Position numbers and translations under genes: made by a program. Shown here one piece after another: positions 50,890-64,000 of a DNA stretch of 64,000 bases. Location: contig JAIFLV010000020.1 in NCBI GenBank assembly GCA_020048895.1, positions 1-64,000 of the forward strand, written 5' to 3'. The first letter of the stretch is position 1. Every line of letters begins with the position of its first letter. The notes under the pieces are model-generated. The model ran no database searches, was not told the DNA's origin, and saw only the letters and a program-made list of their open reading frames with translations. The DNA comes from Rhodoferax sp. (GTDB lineage: Bacteria; Pseudomonadota; Gammaproteobacteria; Burkholderiales; Burkholderiaceae_C).

Positions 50890-51912
50890 TCAGTTCGTGC
50901 GGGTTACTTTGTTCAAGTGGCGTGGCGCGTCGGGATTGAGGCCGCGTGAGCGCGCCAGCGCTTCGACCATGGGGTAGAAACTCTGAATCACCGAGATCGG
51001 GTCCAGATCAACGGAGCCACTGTCGGTCACGCACAGGTTCGCTCCTGGCGTTCCGGCGGGTGCCGCCAGCAGGATGCGGGCACCCCGGCCGCGCATCTCT
51101 TCGGCCAAGGCCAAAAGACCTGCTTGTGCAGGTCCACGCGGCGCGAAAATCAGCAGCGGATAGCCTTGGTCAATGAGCGCCATCGGCCCGTGCTTGACCT
51201 CGGCACCGGAAAACGCCTCTGCTTGTATGCCGCAGGTTTCCTTGAACTTCAATGCAGCTTCCATGGCAATGGCCTGCCCGGTGCCCCGGCCAATGACAAA
51301 TAGTCGGTCTGCGCCCTGCAGCAAGTCCACACCATCAGACCAATCCTGACGCGTCGCGCTGAGCAGCGTGGCAGGCAGGTCGGCGAGTGCAGCCTGCAGT
51401 TCCAAATCATCTTGCCAGGCAGCCACGGTGCGGGCACCAGCGACAAGTTGCGCAATGAAACTCTTGGTAGCCGCCACGCTCTTCTCCACGCCTGCATGTA
51501 GCGCAAACACCCAATGGGCGGCTTCTGCCAGTGGCGAGGATGGGGCGTTTACAAAAGCCGCAGTGCATGCCCCCCCGTCGCGAAAGAACCGGGTGGGAGC
51601 AACCAAGTCCGGACTCTGGCCGGATTGCGAAAAGGCCATGGACACCAGGCCGTCGCATTGGACTTTTGACTGGTACAACGTGATCAGTGACATCGGCAGG
51701 GATGTCACCAGGCGGCCCATGCGGGCCATGATGAGGTAGGCCATGAAATGCGCGGCATGGTCGGAACTGCCGCGCGCAATGGTCAGGATGGACGAAGGTG
51801 GCTGCGTACGCAAATGCGAACCAAAGGCACGGTAGAGGGCGTCATCGTTGGCGAGTTGGGTCGCGACGGATTCGGGCGCTTGCAGGGCCTCAGCCAGCAT
51901 GTGAGTGTTCAA
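50890..51912 (-). CDS. SIS-domain glucosamine-6-phosphate deaminase/aminotransferase-like protein
   Basis: The 340-residue protein has two SIS domains, with ILTIARGSSDHAAHFMAYL, AFSQSGQSPDLVAPT and LFVIGRGTGQAIAMEAALKFKETCGIQAEAFSGAEVKHGP. This is the layout of NagB-II (GlmS-derived) deaminases that convert glucosamine-6-phosphate to fructose-6-phosphate and ammonia. It overlaps the end of nagA by 23 bp, or 11 bp if the internal ATG at 51900 is used. It completes a kinase-deacetylase-deaminase operon for N-acetylglucosamine. Cytoplasmic. Confidence 0.9.
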   Translation of the reverse strand: MNTHMLAEALQAPESVATQLANDDALYRAFGSHLRTQPPSSILTIARGSSDHAAHFMAYLIMARMGRLVTSLPMSLITLYQSKVQCDGLVSMAFSQSGQSPDLVAPTRFFRDGGACTAAFVNAPSSPLAEAAHWVFALHAGVEKSVAATKSFIAQLVAGARTVAAWQDDLELQAALADLPATLLSATRQDWSDGVDLLQGADRLFVIGRGTGQAIAMEAALKFKETCGIQAEAFSGAEVKHGPMALIDQGYPLLIFAPRGPAQAGLLALAEEMRGRGARILLAAPAGTPGANLCVTDSGSVDLDPISVIQSFYPMVEALARSRGLNPDAPRHLNKVTRTN

Positions 51913-53020
51913 TGGACTTTCCTTCTATATACACGTCAGTGAGGTTCAGGTCGCGGTCCAGCAGCACAAGGTCTGCCCAGGTGCCGGTCTGAAGGCGGCC
52001 ACGGTCGGATGCTCCGATGTGATTGGCAGCATGGGTGGATACACGCTGGGATGCATCCACCAGCCCCAGGCCCAGGGTGTGCACCAGATTGCGCAACGCC
52101 TGGTCCATCGTCAAGGTGGAGCCCGCCAGCGTGCCGTCAGCCAGGCGCACGCCACCCAGGCACTTGATCACGGTTTGGCGGCCCAGTCGGTATTGGCCAT
52201 CTGGCATGCCCGCCGCTGCGGTGGAATCGGTCACACAGTACAGATGGGGGATGGCGCGCAGCGCTACCCGGATGGCACCAGGATGCACATGCACGAGGTC
52301 TGGAATGATCTCGGCGTATTGCGCATGCGCCAGCGCCGCGCCAACCGCACCGGGCTTGCGGTGGTGCAAGCCGGTCATGGCGTTGTAGAGGTGCGTAAAG
52401 CCAACTGCGCCTTTGTCCATGGCCTGCACCGCTTCGTCATAGCTGGCCAAGGTATGGCCAATTTGCACGCGATAGCCGGCCTCGACCAATGATTCGATGA
52501 CATCCATGTTGCCCGGAACTTCGGGTGCCAGCGTGATGAGGCGGATGGGCGCCAGGGCATGCAGGTGTTTGAGTTCAGCGGCATTGACCGGCCGGGCGAA
52601 GTCTGGTTGGGCACCCAGCATTTCGTAGCTGATGTAGGGGCCCTCCAGATGCACTCCCAGCACCCGCGCGCTGCGCGGACCGCGCTTGACACATGCCTGG
52701 GCAAGGCCGGCAAATGCCAGCTCCAGGTCCTCCAGCGGTGCGGTCATGGTCGTGCCCAGCAGTGCCGTGGTGCCATGTTGCGCATGTTGGGCGGCAAGCG
52801 TTGCAATCGCTTCGCCGCCGTCCATCACATCGCAGCCGCCACCGCCGTGCACATGCAAGTCGATGAAGCCAGGAATCACCAACGGAATGCGCTTCTCCAG
52901 AACCTGCGCTTCGCTGACCGGCTGCCCCGTGATCTGCGCGACGCGTCCCGATGCATCGATCGTCAGTTCTCCATGAACAAAGCCTGTGGGCGTCAGGATG
53001 TGGCCTCTGACGGGGTTCAT
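51890..53020 (-). CDS. nagA: N-acetylglucosamine-6-phosphate deacetylase
   Basis: I start at ATG 53020 (MNPVRGHILTPTGFVHGELTI), preceded by GGCGGG; the ORF start is 84 nt earlier. The 376-residue protein has IPGFIDLHVHGGGGCDVMDG with the HxH motif, HLEGPYISYEMLGAQ, the metal-binding IGHTLASYDEAVQAM and VTDSTAAAGMPDG with the catalytic Asp. It removes the acetyl group from GlcNAc-6-phosphate. It lies 114 bp downstream of the kinase gene and overlaps the deaminase gene. Confidence 0.95.
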   Translation of the reverse strand: MNPVRGHILTPTGFVHGELTIDASGRVAQITGQPVSEAQVLEKRIPLVIPGFIDLHVHGGGGCDVMDGGEAIATLAAQHAQHGTTALLGTTMTAPLEDLELAFAGLAQACVKRGPRSARVLGVHLEGPYISYEMLGAQPDFARPVNAAELKHLHALAPIRLITLAPEVPGNMDVIESLVEAGYRVQIGHTLASYDEAVQAMDKGAVGFTHLYNAMTGLHHRKPGAVGAALAHAQYAEIIPDLVHVHPGAIRVALRAIPHLYCVTDSTAAAGMPDGQYRLGRQTVIKCLGGVRLADGTLAGSTLTMDQALRNLVHTLGLGLVDASQRVSTHAANHIGASDRGRLQTGTWADLVLLDRDLNLTDVYIEGKSIEHSHAG

Positions 53021-53030
53021 CGTTCCCGCC

Positions 53031-53138
53031 TCATTTCCACCACAAAGTCGTAATAGTCGCTGCGGCAATAGGAGTGCGTGAGTTCCACCACCAATCATTG
53101 CCACAGAAACGGTGCGTTCCAGCCAGCGCGGTGCTCAT
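53031..53138 (-). CDS. Possible 35-residue ORF between the kinase and nagA
   Basis: An ORF beginning MSTALAGTHRFCGNDWWW starts with an ATGA overlap with the kinase stop and ends 10 bp before the nagA start. Overlap and spacing would suit translational coupling through the gap. The sequence, with many Trp and Thr, resembles nothing I know. It may equally be untranslated spacer. Confidence 0.25.
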   Translation of the reverse strand: MSTALAGTHRFCGNDWWWNSRTPIAAATITTLWWK

Positions 53139-54010
53139 GAGGGTGCCCCCAGCGTTTGTTGCAGTAACCATAGTGCTCCCTCGGCAGGTCCCATCGCCGC
53201 GTCCACGCACCGGTTGCGCAGTTCCCGGGTCATGCGGCTCTGCAGTCGCATCCCGATGCTGCCGCAAATCGCCACTGGGAGCGCACGCGTGGGATCCAGT
53301 GCATCGGCGATGGATTCAAGGTGTTGCGCGGCCTGCTGCAACAGGTTGGCAGCAACCGGATCACTGGCCTCACATTCAAACACCAAGGGTGCAACCTGGG
53401 CGTAGGAGAATTGGGCGGATGTCGCGCACCAGGCCGCCAAGTCCTGGCGGGTCTGGCCACAATGCCCCCATGTCCGACGCGCCAGTGCGCCCGCCGGCGC
53501 CCGCCCATCCATTGCTGCCTGGGCCAGTCGCACCGCTTGCAGTCCAAGCCAGGCACCGCTGCCCTCATCGCCCACCGGAAAGCCCCAGCCCCCTGCGACT
53601 GCATGGGATGCGTCGCTGCGCAGAACTTCCCCCACACTTCCGGTACCGGCGGCCACCATGACACCAGGTTGGCCTCCATGTGCCCCAATCAACATGGTGT
53701 AGCCATCGGTTTCGAGCAGAATTTTCCCAAATGGCGGCAGTTCAGCACGAAAGGCATCGCAGAGCGCCATCGTATGCACCCCGGAGAGGCCGGCGGCCAG
53801 CGCTATGCGTGACCATGCAGGAAGGGTCAGATCCGCCCCGACAAATGCCGCCGAAATGGCGTCTTGCACCTGCAACCATGCGCCAGGCACTCCTTGCCCA
53901 AGTGCACTGGGTCCCGCTTCACCATGCGCGAGGATAGTGCCATCCGGACGCGCCAGAAGTGCCCTCGTTCCAGTACCGCCTCCGTCCACGCCCACCAAAA
54001 ACTCGACCAT
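53135..54010 (-). CDS. N-acetylglucosamine kinase-like (BadF/BadG/BcrA/BcrD ATPase family)
   Basis: I start at ATG 54010 (MVEFLVGVDGGGTGTRALL), preceded by GGGAGCGG. The 291-residue protein has the phosphate-1 motif GVDGGGTGTR, VMVAAGTGSVGEV and VGDEGSGAWLGLQAVRLA, all typical of the BadF/N-acetylglucosamine kinase family. Leading the nagA/deaminase operon, it most likely phosphorylates GlcNAc entering without a PTS. A palindrome upstream may be its operator. Confidence 0.9.
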   Translation of the reverse strand: MVEFLVGVDGGGTGTRALLARPDGTILAHGEAGPSALGQGVPGAWLQVQDAISAAFVGADLTLPAWSRIALAAGLSGVHTMALCDAFRAELPPFGKILLETDGYTMLIGAHGGQPGVMVAAGTGSVGEVLRSDASHAVAGGWGFPVGDEGSGAWLGLQAVRLAQAAMDGRAPAGALARRTWGHCGQTRQDLAAWCATSAQFSYAQVAPLVFECEASDPVAANLLQQAAQHLESIADALDPTRALPVAICGSIGMRLQSRMTRELRNRCVDAAMGPAEGALWLLQQTLGAPS

Positions 54011-54053
54011 GCCGCTCCCTATGTGCCTCGGACAAATGAAAACAAGCCAATTA

Positions 54054-54076
54054 AATACCAAAATTTCACTGGTATT
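54054..54076. promoter_or_regulatory. Candidate operator of the N-acetylglucosamine operon
   Basis: The inverted repeat AATACCA-N9-TGGTATT lies 44-66 bp upstream of the kinase start. TGGTAT-type palindromes are known for GntR-family amino-sugar regulators, so it may be such an operator. No regulator gene is present in the window. Confidence 0.4.
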
Positions 54077-54181
54077 GGTTTGTTGCCCATGCGCTACACG
54101 GGTTAATGTCCCAGGTAGTGGCCCAAACGATTGACTTGCCAGACATTCCCAAGACCGTTGACGAGCGAAGACAGGGAAAGA

Positions 54182-55648
54182 CTAACGCGGCAGCGCGCTG
54201 CACCCCATCAGAAACTCATCGACCGCACGGGCGGCCTGACGGCCCTCACGTATCGCCCAGACCACCAGGCTTTGGCCGCGACGCATATCACCGGCAGCAA
54301 ACACTTTGACCACGTTGGTTGCGTAGCCTCCGGCTTCTTCCGTGGTGGCGCGTGCATTGCCGCGTGCATCCTTGGCCACACCGAACGCTTCCAGCACGGT
54401 CGCTACCGGATTGACAAAGCCCATGGCGAGCAGCACCAAATCAGCCTTCAGGACCTGCTCCGACCCGGCAATCTCCACCATCTTGCCGTCTTTCCACTCG
54501 ACCTTCACAGTCTTGAGTCCGGTGAGCTTGCCTTTTTCTCCGATGAATTCCTTGGTGGAAATGGCAAACTCGCGCGAGCAGCCTTCGTCGTGGCTGGAAC
54601 TGGTGCGCAGTTTGATGGGCCAGTAGGGCCAGGTCATGGGGCGATTTTCTTCCGCCGGCGGCTGGGGCATCACCTCAAACTGGGTGACGCTTGCGGCTCC
54701 ATGGCGATTGCTCGTGCCCACGCAGTCCGAACCGGTATCGCCGCCACCAATGACGATGACGTGCTTGCCATCCGCCCGCAGTTGGCCCTTGAGCTTGTCG
54801 CCTGCGTTGACCTTGTTTTGTTGCGGCAGGAACTCCATGGCGAAATGAATGCCCGCCAGATCGCGGCCGGGCACCGGCAGATCGCGGGATTGCTCCGAGC
54901 CTCCGGTCAGCAGCACGGCGTCAAATTCCTTTTTCAGTTGTTCTGCGGACACCGACTCTTTGGACCAGTTGGTCACTTTGGAGTCCTTGGGCCAGTCGCC
55001 AACCACGACACCGGTGCGAATCGTGACGCCTTCTTTCACGAGTTGCTCCACCCGGCGGTCGATATGGGACTTTTCCATCTTGAAGTCGGGAATGCCATAG
55101 CGCAGCAAACCACCGACCCGGTCGTTCTTCTCAAACAGGGTCACTGCATGCCCGGCACGCGCCAACTGCTGCGCCGCGGCCAATCCGGCCGGCCCTGCGC
55201 CCACCACAGCCACGCGCCTACCAGTCTTGTGTGTTGCGGGTTGGGGGACGACCCATCCCTCGGACCAGGCGCGGTCGATGATGGCGTGCTCAATCGATTT
55301 GATGCCTACGGCCTCACCGTTGACGTTCAGGGTACAGGCGGCTTCACAGGGAGCAGGACAAATGCGACCGGTGAACTCGGGGAAGTTGTTGGTGCTGTGC
55401 AACGTATCGATTGCGGTCTTCCAGTCGCCCCGATAAACCAGATCGTTGAAATCCGGAATGATGTTGTTCACCGGGCAACCGTTGTTGCAAAACGGTGTGC
55501 CGCAGTCCATGCAACGCGCAGCTTGTTTGTTGGCCTGCGCATCGTCCAGGCCAATCACAAACTCCTTGTAATGCTTGAGCCGCTCGGCAACGGGCTTGTA
55601 GCCTTCCTCGATGCGCTCAAACTCCATGAATCCAGTAACTTTTCCCAT
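54182..55648 (-). CDS. gltD: Glutamate synthase small subunit
   Basis: The 488-residue protein has the N-terminal cysteine clusters [17 protein letters not shown] and CPAPCEAAC for two [4Fe-4S] centres, the FAD-binding [28 protein letters not shown], and the NADPH-binding [16 protein letters not shown]. It transfers electrons from NADPH to the large subunit for glutamate formation from glutamine and 2-oxoglutarate. It lies 69 bp downstream of gltB. The long ORF on the opposite strand (54131-55660) is a shadow of this gene. Confidence 0.97.
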   Translation of the reverse strand: MGKVTGFMEFERIEEGYKPVAERLKHYKEFVIGLDDAQANKQAARCMDCGTPFCNNGCPVNNIIPDFNDLVYRGDWKTAIDTLHSTNNFPEFTGRICPAPCEAACTLNVNGEAVGIKSIEHAIIDRAWSEGWVVPQPATHKTGRRVAVVGAGPAGLAAAQQLARAGHAVTLFEKNDRVGGLLRYGIPDFKMEKSHIDRRVEQLVKEGVTIRTGVVVGDWPKDSKVTNWSKESVSAEQLKKEFDAVLLTGGSEQSRDLPVPGRDLAGIHFAMEFLPQQNKVNAGDKLKGQLRADGKHVIVIGGGDTGSDCVGTSNRHGAASVTQFEVMPQPPAEENRPMTWPYWPIKLRTSSSHDEGCSREFAISTKEFIGEKGKLTGLKTVKVEWKDGKMVEIAGSEQVLKADLVLLAMGFVNPVATVLEAFGVAKDARGNARATTEEAGGYATNVVKVFAAGDMRRGQSLVVWAIREGRQAARAVDEFLMGCSALPR

Positions 55649-55717
55649 GATCTTTCCTAGTCAGTTGGGGACAGAGCAGATTGGCTACGCCAATCCTGGT
55701 CTGTCCCGCAAGGTGAT

Positions 55718-60508
<4,791 letters not shown>

Positions 60509-60572
60509 GGCGCGCTCCTGTAAAAGTTGCAGTGAAAGAAGAGTACCGCCACGCAACAAAAATGCCAAACCA

Positions 60573-61440
60573 TTTAATTGGGGTCAGATTCCAATTGATG
60601 TACGGATCTTGGTGTAAGAATAAAATAGGGGACACATCAAAAACGATAGCGCATAACGTAAGCAGGATATGCTGAAACGGGAATTCTTACATCTTCAACA
60701 AGGGGATGGATGGCCGCCCTGCACTACACTTGACCAATCGTCGGGTGGTCCTTTTTTGCAACTCTGCAACAAATTCACGCTCCCCCAAAGCCCATCCCCG
60801 CAGCGTTGCATCGGTCAGAGCCTGCTGCTGCACCAGAGTGACTCCCGCCCGCACCAACTCCGCATAGGCAGCTTCCCTGGCAAACGGCGTATTGCCCAGG
60901 TTCCAGAACAGTGCGTGAGGCGTGATCAGCTTATCGGTTCGCAAACCTAAATAGTGACCGTGACTGGACCACGGGTAGTCGTGCGCGTGTACCGAGATGC
61001 CGGCGCGCACCGGGTTGAGGTCGATATAGGCCATGCACGCCGTGAGATAACGATCCGTTTGGATCAGAGTCGACTTGTAACGCCCTTCCCACAAGGTGCC
61101 GGTGCGTTTCTGGGCGCCATTGAAGAATCGGACATAGCGCCGACCTACGGCTTGCATCATTTGGGGCAACCCGGTCTCGCTGTTCGGTGTGACCAACAGA
61201 TGGAAGTGGTTGTCCATCAACACATAGGCATGCACCGCGACATCGAACTTCTTGGCGTTCTCACACAAAAGCTCAAGAAGAGTTTCCCGATCCGCTACCG
61301 ACGAAAAAATGGCCTGTCTGTTGTTACCACGCTGAATGATGTGGTGCGGATAGCCAGGAAGCGTGAGTCGGGCAAGGCGTGCCATAACGGTGCAGCAAGG
61401 AGTTGTGCCGCATCATAATTGGAATCTGACCCCAATTAAA
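60573..61440. mobile_element. RAYT-type element bounded by a perfect 24-bp inverted repeat
   Basis: The left end at 60573-60596 contains GGGGTCAGATTCCAATT and the right end at 61417-61440 is its exact complement. A further partial copy (TGACCCCAATTAAA) follows at 61441-61454. The element carries one gene, a REP-associated tyrosine transposase. A degenerate copy of the TCAAAAA...ATAGC repeat is inside near 60630. No target duplication is evident. Confidence 0.78.
60687..61385 (-). CDS. REP-associated tyrosine transposase (Y1_Tnp, RAYT)
   Basis: The 232-residue protein has the Y1 transposase pattern LPGYPHHIIQRGNNRQAIF, MDNHFHLLV with the HUH-like histidine pair, the RRYVRFFNGAQKRTGTLWEGRYKS segment with the likely catalytic Tyr, and AYIDLNPVRAG. 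This is the single-copy, domesticated RAYT class linked to REP-like palindromes rather than a self-mobile IS200. It is complete. It lies in the same direction as gltB but within its own inverted repeats. Confidence 0.9.
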   Translation of the reverse strand: MARLARLTLPGYPHHIIQRGNNRQAIFSSVADRETLLELLCENAKKFDVAVHAYVLMDNHFHLLVTPNSETGLPQMMQAVGRRYVRFFNGAQKRTGTLWEGRYKSTLIQTDRYLTACMAYIDLNPVRAGISVHAHDYPWSSHGHYLGLRTDKLITPHALFWNLGNTPFAREAAYAELVRAGVTLVQQQALTDATLRGWALGEREFVAELQKRTTRRLVKCSAGRPSIPLLKM

Positions 61441-61458
61441 TGACCCCAATTAAAGCAA

Positions 61459-61926
61459 TTAACGGGGGGCGCGGGTGACGCGTACTTTGTTGCCGGTGGT
61501 TACCAAAATGACCGAGTCGCCGGGCATGAACGTCTCGTTGCCCTTGGCTTGAACGATGGCGCGGCGCTCACCACCTTTGAGCTGCACCAGAATCTCGAAC
61601 GCTTCTTCGCGCGTCGCCATCCGCTCCATGGCATTGCCAGCGGCTGCACCGGCTACGCCTGCGAGCAGCCCCAGCACCTGCCCTTCGCGGCGTACGCCAC
61701 TGCTGGCAAAGCCACCGATGGCACCGGCCACGCCGCCCACCGCAGCGCCCACACCGCTCTGGCTGCCATCAACGACGACCGGGCGCACCGTAAGCACCAC
61801 CGCATCTTCCACCTTGGCCATGCGCTGGGCGTCTCCACGTTGAACGACATCCGGGCTGCTCGTCGCACAGCCGCCCAGAACGGCCACCAACACTGTCGAC
61901 ACAGTCCACACCACCATTCGTTTCAT
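61459..61926 (-). CDS. Glycine-zipper lipoprotein
   Basis: I prefer ATG 61926, with AGGAGG 5 nt upstream, to the GTG just before it. The 155-residue protein has a lipoprotein signal (VLVAVLGGCATSS) and a Gly/Ala-rich double helix hairpin, VGAAVGGVAGAIGGFASSG and VLGLLAGVAGAAAGNAMERM, typical of the SlyB/17-kDa antigen glycine-zipper family. The C-terminal part is a small beta domain. It is expected at the outer membrane and may support envelope stability. It stands alone between the RAYT element and the methyltransferase gene. Confidence 0.88.
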   Translation of the reverse strand: MKRMVVWTVSTVLVAVLGGCATSSPDVVQRGDAQRMAKVEDAVVLTVRPVVVDGSQSGVGAAVGGVAGAIGGFASSGVRREGQVLGLLAGVAGAAAGNAMERMATREEAFEILVQLKGGERRAIVQAKGNETFMPGDSVILVTTGNKVRVTRAPR

Positions 61927-61971
61927 CACTACCTCCTGCTAAATCAATGATCCAAAATCCAACCAAACCGC

Positions 61972-62853
61972 CTACATGTTCGCTGCATTGTCCGGCAACA
62001 ATGTAAACCGGGTATGAAGGAGCTCTGTCAGACCGAATTGCTCCAACAGCGCGTGCAGCCGGTGCGCCGCTTGGCGGTTGCTCGATTTGACGCGCCGCGC
62101 AATGATTAGTTCATTCTTGAGGCTGTGTTCCCAGCCTACCAACTCCGTCACCACAACCTGGTAACCCATGGCCTCCAGGTACAAGCAGCGCAGCACATTG
62201 GTCAGCTGACTGCCCACTTCACGCGTATGCAACGGATGCCGCCACAGTTCGGCCAGCGCACTGCGTTGCAGGTTGAGCGCCTTGTGCGCATTCAGGTTGC
62301 GTGCAATCTCTGCCTGGCAACAGGGCACCAGCACCATGGCTTGCGCCGATTTCTGCAATCCAAACGCGATGGCGTCGTCGGTCGCGGTGTCGCAGGCATG
62401 CAGTGCCGTAACCACGTCCACTTTCTCAGGCAGCGCCTGCGCCGTCGTCGCTTCCAGTACGCTCAGGTTGACAAACGTCATGCGCTCGAACCCCAGGCGT
62501 GCCGCCAGTTCCTGCGACTTCTCAACCAATTCAGCGCGCGTCTCGATACCGTAAATGTGCCCGGTGCCCAATGCCTTGAAGCACAGGTCGTACAGGATAA
62601 ACCCGAGGTAGGACTTACCGGCCCCGTGGTCCGCCAGTGTCAGCGGCTTGCCCGGCCCGGCCCCCAAGTCCTGCAACACTTTTTCGATGAACTGCACCAG
62701 GTGGTTCACCTGCTTGAGTTTGCGACGTGAATCCTGGTTGAGCTTGCCATCGCGGGTCAGGATGTGAAGTTCCTTGAGCAGTTCAATAGACTGGCCACGC
62801 CGAAGTTCTGCCAGCAGTGGATCGGGCTCGTGTTGGGACTTGCGCTGCCTCAT
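61972..62853 (-). CDS. Class I SAM-dependent methyltransferase
   Basis: I start at ATG 62853 (MRQRKSQHEPDPLLAEL), which overlaps the DUF1415 stop as ATGA and follows AGAGGG. The 293-residue protein has the SAM-binding motif LADHGAGKSYLGFIL and a second motif VVTALHACDTATDDAI, followed by VLVPCCQAEIARNL. The pattern resembles the Methyltransf_32 group that includes eukaryotic METTL25-like and RNA-related enzymes. The target is not known. It is co-translated with the DUF1415 gene. Confidence 0.85.
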   Translation of the reverse strand: MRQRKSQHEPDPLLAELRRGQSIELLKELHILTRDGKLNQDSRRKLKQVNHLVQFIEKVLQDLGAGPGKPLTLADHGAGKSYLGFILYDLCFKALGTGHIYGIETRAELVEKSQELAARLGFERMTFVNLSVLEATTAQALPEKVDVVTALHACDTATDDAIAFGLQKSAQAMVLVPCCQAEIARNLNAHKALNLQRSALAELWRHPLHTREVGSQLTNVLRCLYLEAMGYQVVVTELVGWEHSLKNELIIARRVKSSNRQAAHRLHALLEQFGLTELLHTRFTLLPDNAANM

Positions 62854-63434
62854 GGCACCCTCTTGCCAGACCCGCCAGCTCGCACACCAAGTGCATCCCA
62901 ACCGGAGCGCCCGAGCCGCATCATGGTGGCCATATTGACCTCAAAAATCGCCTCCGCACGAGGGAACGCCTGCACCGCCCGGTCAATACTCGCTTCGCGC
63001 AGCAAGTGCAGTGTGGGGTATGGCGCCTGGTTGGTGCAGTTGGTGATGTCGTCGGGCTCGGTATCGGCAAACTGATAGCGGGGGTGCAGACTGGCAATCT
63101 GAAAAACCCCCTCGTAGCCCCATTTCGCCAGCATGCGGTCAGCTTCCTGCAGCAGGCCGTTGAAATCCAGAAAGTCGACAAAACCATCGGGGGCGATCAA
63201 CAGCGTGGTGTCGCGCACCTGCGCCTCGGTCGCGGACAGGTCTTCCAACTCCTGCTTGAGGTCGACCAGCATGTCCTTCCATCCGACCGCACGGCTGACG
63301 GCGTAATGCACCTGGTTCTTGACATCGACCGACTTGGCAAACGGACAGAGGTTCAAGCCAATCACGGCCCTGCGCAACCAGTGGCGTATGTCGTCCACCA
63401 CTTGTGCGTCCGTCAGGGCGGGGGTCCGTGTCAT
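62850..63434 (-). CDS. DUF1415 family protein
   Basis: The 194-residue protein is a typical DUF1415 member: RRAVIGLNLCPFAKSVDVKNQVHY near the N-terminus, then DTTLLIAPDGFVDFLDFN, and FQIASLHPRYQFADTEPDDITNCTNQAPYPTLHLLRE. The function is unknown. It is widespread in Beta- and Gammaproteobacteria and is not connected with the catabolic cluster. Its start overlaps the preceding gene and its stop overlaps the methyltransferase gene. Confidence 0.93.
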   Translation of the reverse strand: MTRTPALTDAQVVDDIRHWLRRAVIGLNLCPFAKSVDVKNQVHYAVSRAVGWKDMLVDLKQELEDLSATEAQVRDTTLLIAPDGFVDFLDFNGLLQEADRMLAKWGYEGVFQIASLHPRYQFADTEPDDITNCTNQAPYPTLHLLREASIDRAVQAFPRAEAIFEVNMATMMRLGRSGWDALGVRAGGSGKRVP

Positions 63435-64000
63435 ACAAACTGGTTGGGTTGGCCCACAATCATTTTGGCCATTTCGTCCAACAGATCGCTCGACACTCGC
63501 TCAGACGCGATGCTGGTCTGGAGAATTTCAAAACCCGCAGCATTGGCCACACGAAAATGCAGCTGCGCCTTGTCGTGGTCAGCAGTCACGGTCAGACTGC
63601 CACGCGCCTGCATAACGTAATCGAACCGAATCGCTTGCAAAGTGTTCTTCTCGGGGTGGCGTACATCCTTGCGCTCATGCTTCACGGCTCCTGCGGCGAT
63701 TCTCTTTTCAACCCGCTCGAGATCTGGCGGAAAATTGACGCTCACCGAACCCGAAGGAGTGGCACCATCACGAACCACGATGTCCCAACCCATGGCAATG
63801 TAATCAAAGACCTCCTTGTCACGCAGCATCTTCTTGCGGGCGTCTGCGCGAAAAGAGCACAACTTCATCGCTGGCCAGGGCGTCTTGCCATCAACCGACA
63901 GACGCGGTCCATCCGGCACGATGACATTGAGTTGCTTGGCTAAGTCTGCGACATACAACCACGCGGTTTTGGCCGCCAGTTCGGTTTTTGCCCGGTTCGA
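63431..64000 (-). CDS. Conserved protein of unknown function, N-terminus outside window
   Basis: The reading frame stays open to the right edge (…AKTELAAKTAWLYVADLAKQLN), so the TTG start in the ORF track at 63958 is an artefact. At least 189 residues are visible, largely beta-strand with KLCSFRADARKKMLRDKEVFDYIAMGW and QARGSLTVTADHDKAQLHFRV. No known domain is recognised. The stop overlaps the DUF1415 start as ATGA, placing it in the same operon. Confidence 0.7.
   Translation of the reverse strand, partial: SNRAKTELAAKTAWLYVADLAKQLNVIVPDGPRLSVDGKTPWPAMKLCSFRADARKKMLRDKEVFDYIAMGWDIVVRDGATPSGSVSVNFPPDLERVEKRIAAGAVKHERKDVRHPEKNTLQAIRFDYVMQARGSLTVTADHDKAQLHFRVANAAGFEILQTSIASERVSSDLLDEMAKMIVGQPNQFV

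Noticed and set aside
54131-55660. Plus-strand ORF of 509 residues
   Set aside because: It is the complement of gltD, which is certain.

Overview
The window reads as a chromosome segment of a betaproteobacterium, most likely a Comamonadaceae member of the Rhodoferax/Polaromonas/Acidovorax type. The evidence is the codon use, the gltBD, nagKAB and DUF1415 neighbourhood on the right, and a degenerate intergenic repeat (core TCAAAAATGATAGC) that I associate with that family. No rRNA, tRNA or CRISPR array was seen.

About 1-46 kb, plus a TonB receptor at 46.4-48.8 kb, is a large accessory catabolic region. From left to right: (a) a minus-strand run (1-14.7 kb) with two PuuE-like deacetylase-fold hydrolases, a cysteine hydrolase, an aldehyde dehydrogenase, a nitrilase-fold protein, a conserved unknown, a membrane protein, a cupin with a His-rich tail, an 88-residue protein, an acyl-CoA synthetase, a HyuB/HyuA pair and a CaiB/BaiF CoA-transferase; (b) a minus-strand CaiB-LeuC-LeuD operon (14.9-18.2 kb) with atypical LeuC motifs; (c) a divergent plus-strand operon (18.7-23.9 kb) encoding a membrane protein, a glutathione transferase-like protein and a two-subunit molybdenum enzyme resembling pyrogallol transhydroxylase/resorcinol hydroxylase, whose large subunit carries an N-terminal SCP2-like domain; (d) an MFS transporter, CpcT-like lipoprotein and HMG-CoA-lyase-like operon (23.9-26.9 kb); (e) a tightly overlapping plus-strand cassette of VOC, DUF1330, MDR reductase and MFS genes (28.0-31.6 kb); (f) a secreted DUF1838/CpcT-like pair (31.6-33.6 kb); (g) a long minus-strand run (33.8-42.8 kb) with VOC proteins, cytochrome c, a flavin amine oxidase, a VAO-type flavoprotein, an alpha/beta hydrolase-fold protein, an MDR reductase, a cysteine hydrolase and a second HMG-CoA-lyase-like protein; (h) a PrpR-type sigma-54 activator (43.1-45.1 kb), a MITE-like element, a degenerate amidohydrolase and the TonB receptor.

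The main discovery candidate is regulatory. Seven sequences with strict sigma-54 -24/-12 geometry (TGGCAnGnnnnTTGCT type) precede the operons at 14.7, 18.2, 18.7, 26.9, 33.6, 42.8 and 48.8 kb. Each is accompanied, usually 50-180 bp upstream, by TGAAACA/TGTTTCA half-sites, sometimes as a 19-bp palindrome. Similar half-sites lie in front of the activator gene itself. The simplest reading is one catabolic regulon running from outer-membrane uptake to CoA-ester breakdown, controlled by the local PrpR-like activator. The substrate is unknown; the enzyme mix suggests a hydrophobic phenolic or heterocyclic compound.

The right end (49-64 kb) looks like ordinary chromosome: an Lrp/AsnC regulator beside a cysteine synthase-like gene broken by an in-frame TGA, an N-acetylglucosamine operon, gltBD, a RAYT-type transposase flanked by a perfect inverted repeat just upstream of gltB, a glycine-zipper lipoprotein, a methyltransferase, a DUF1415 protein and a gene cut by the window edge.
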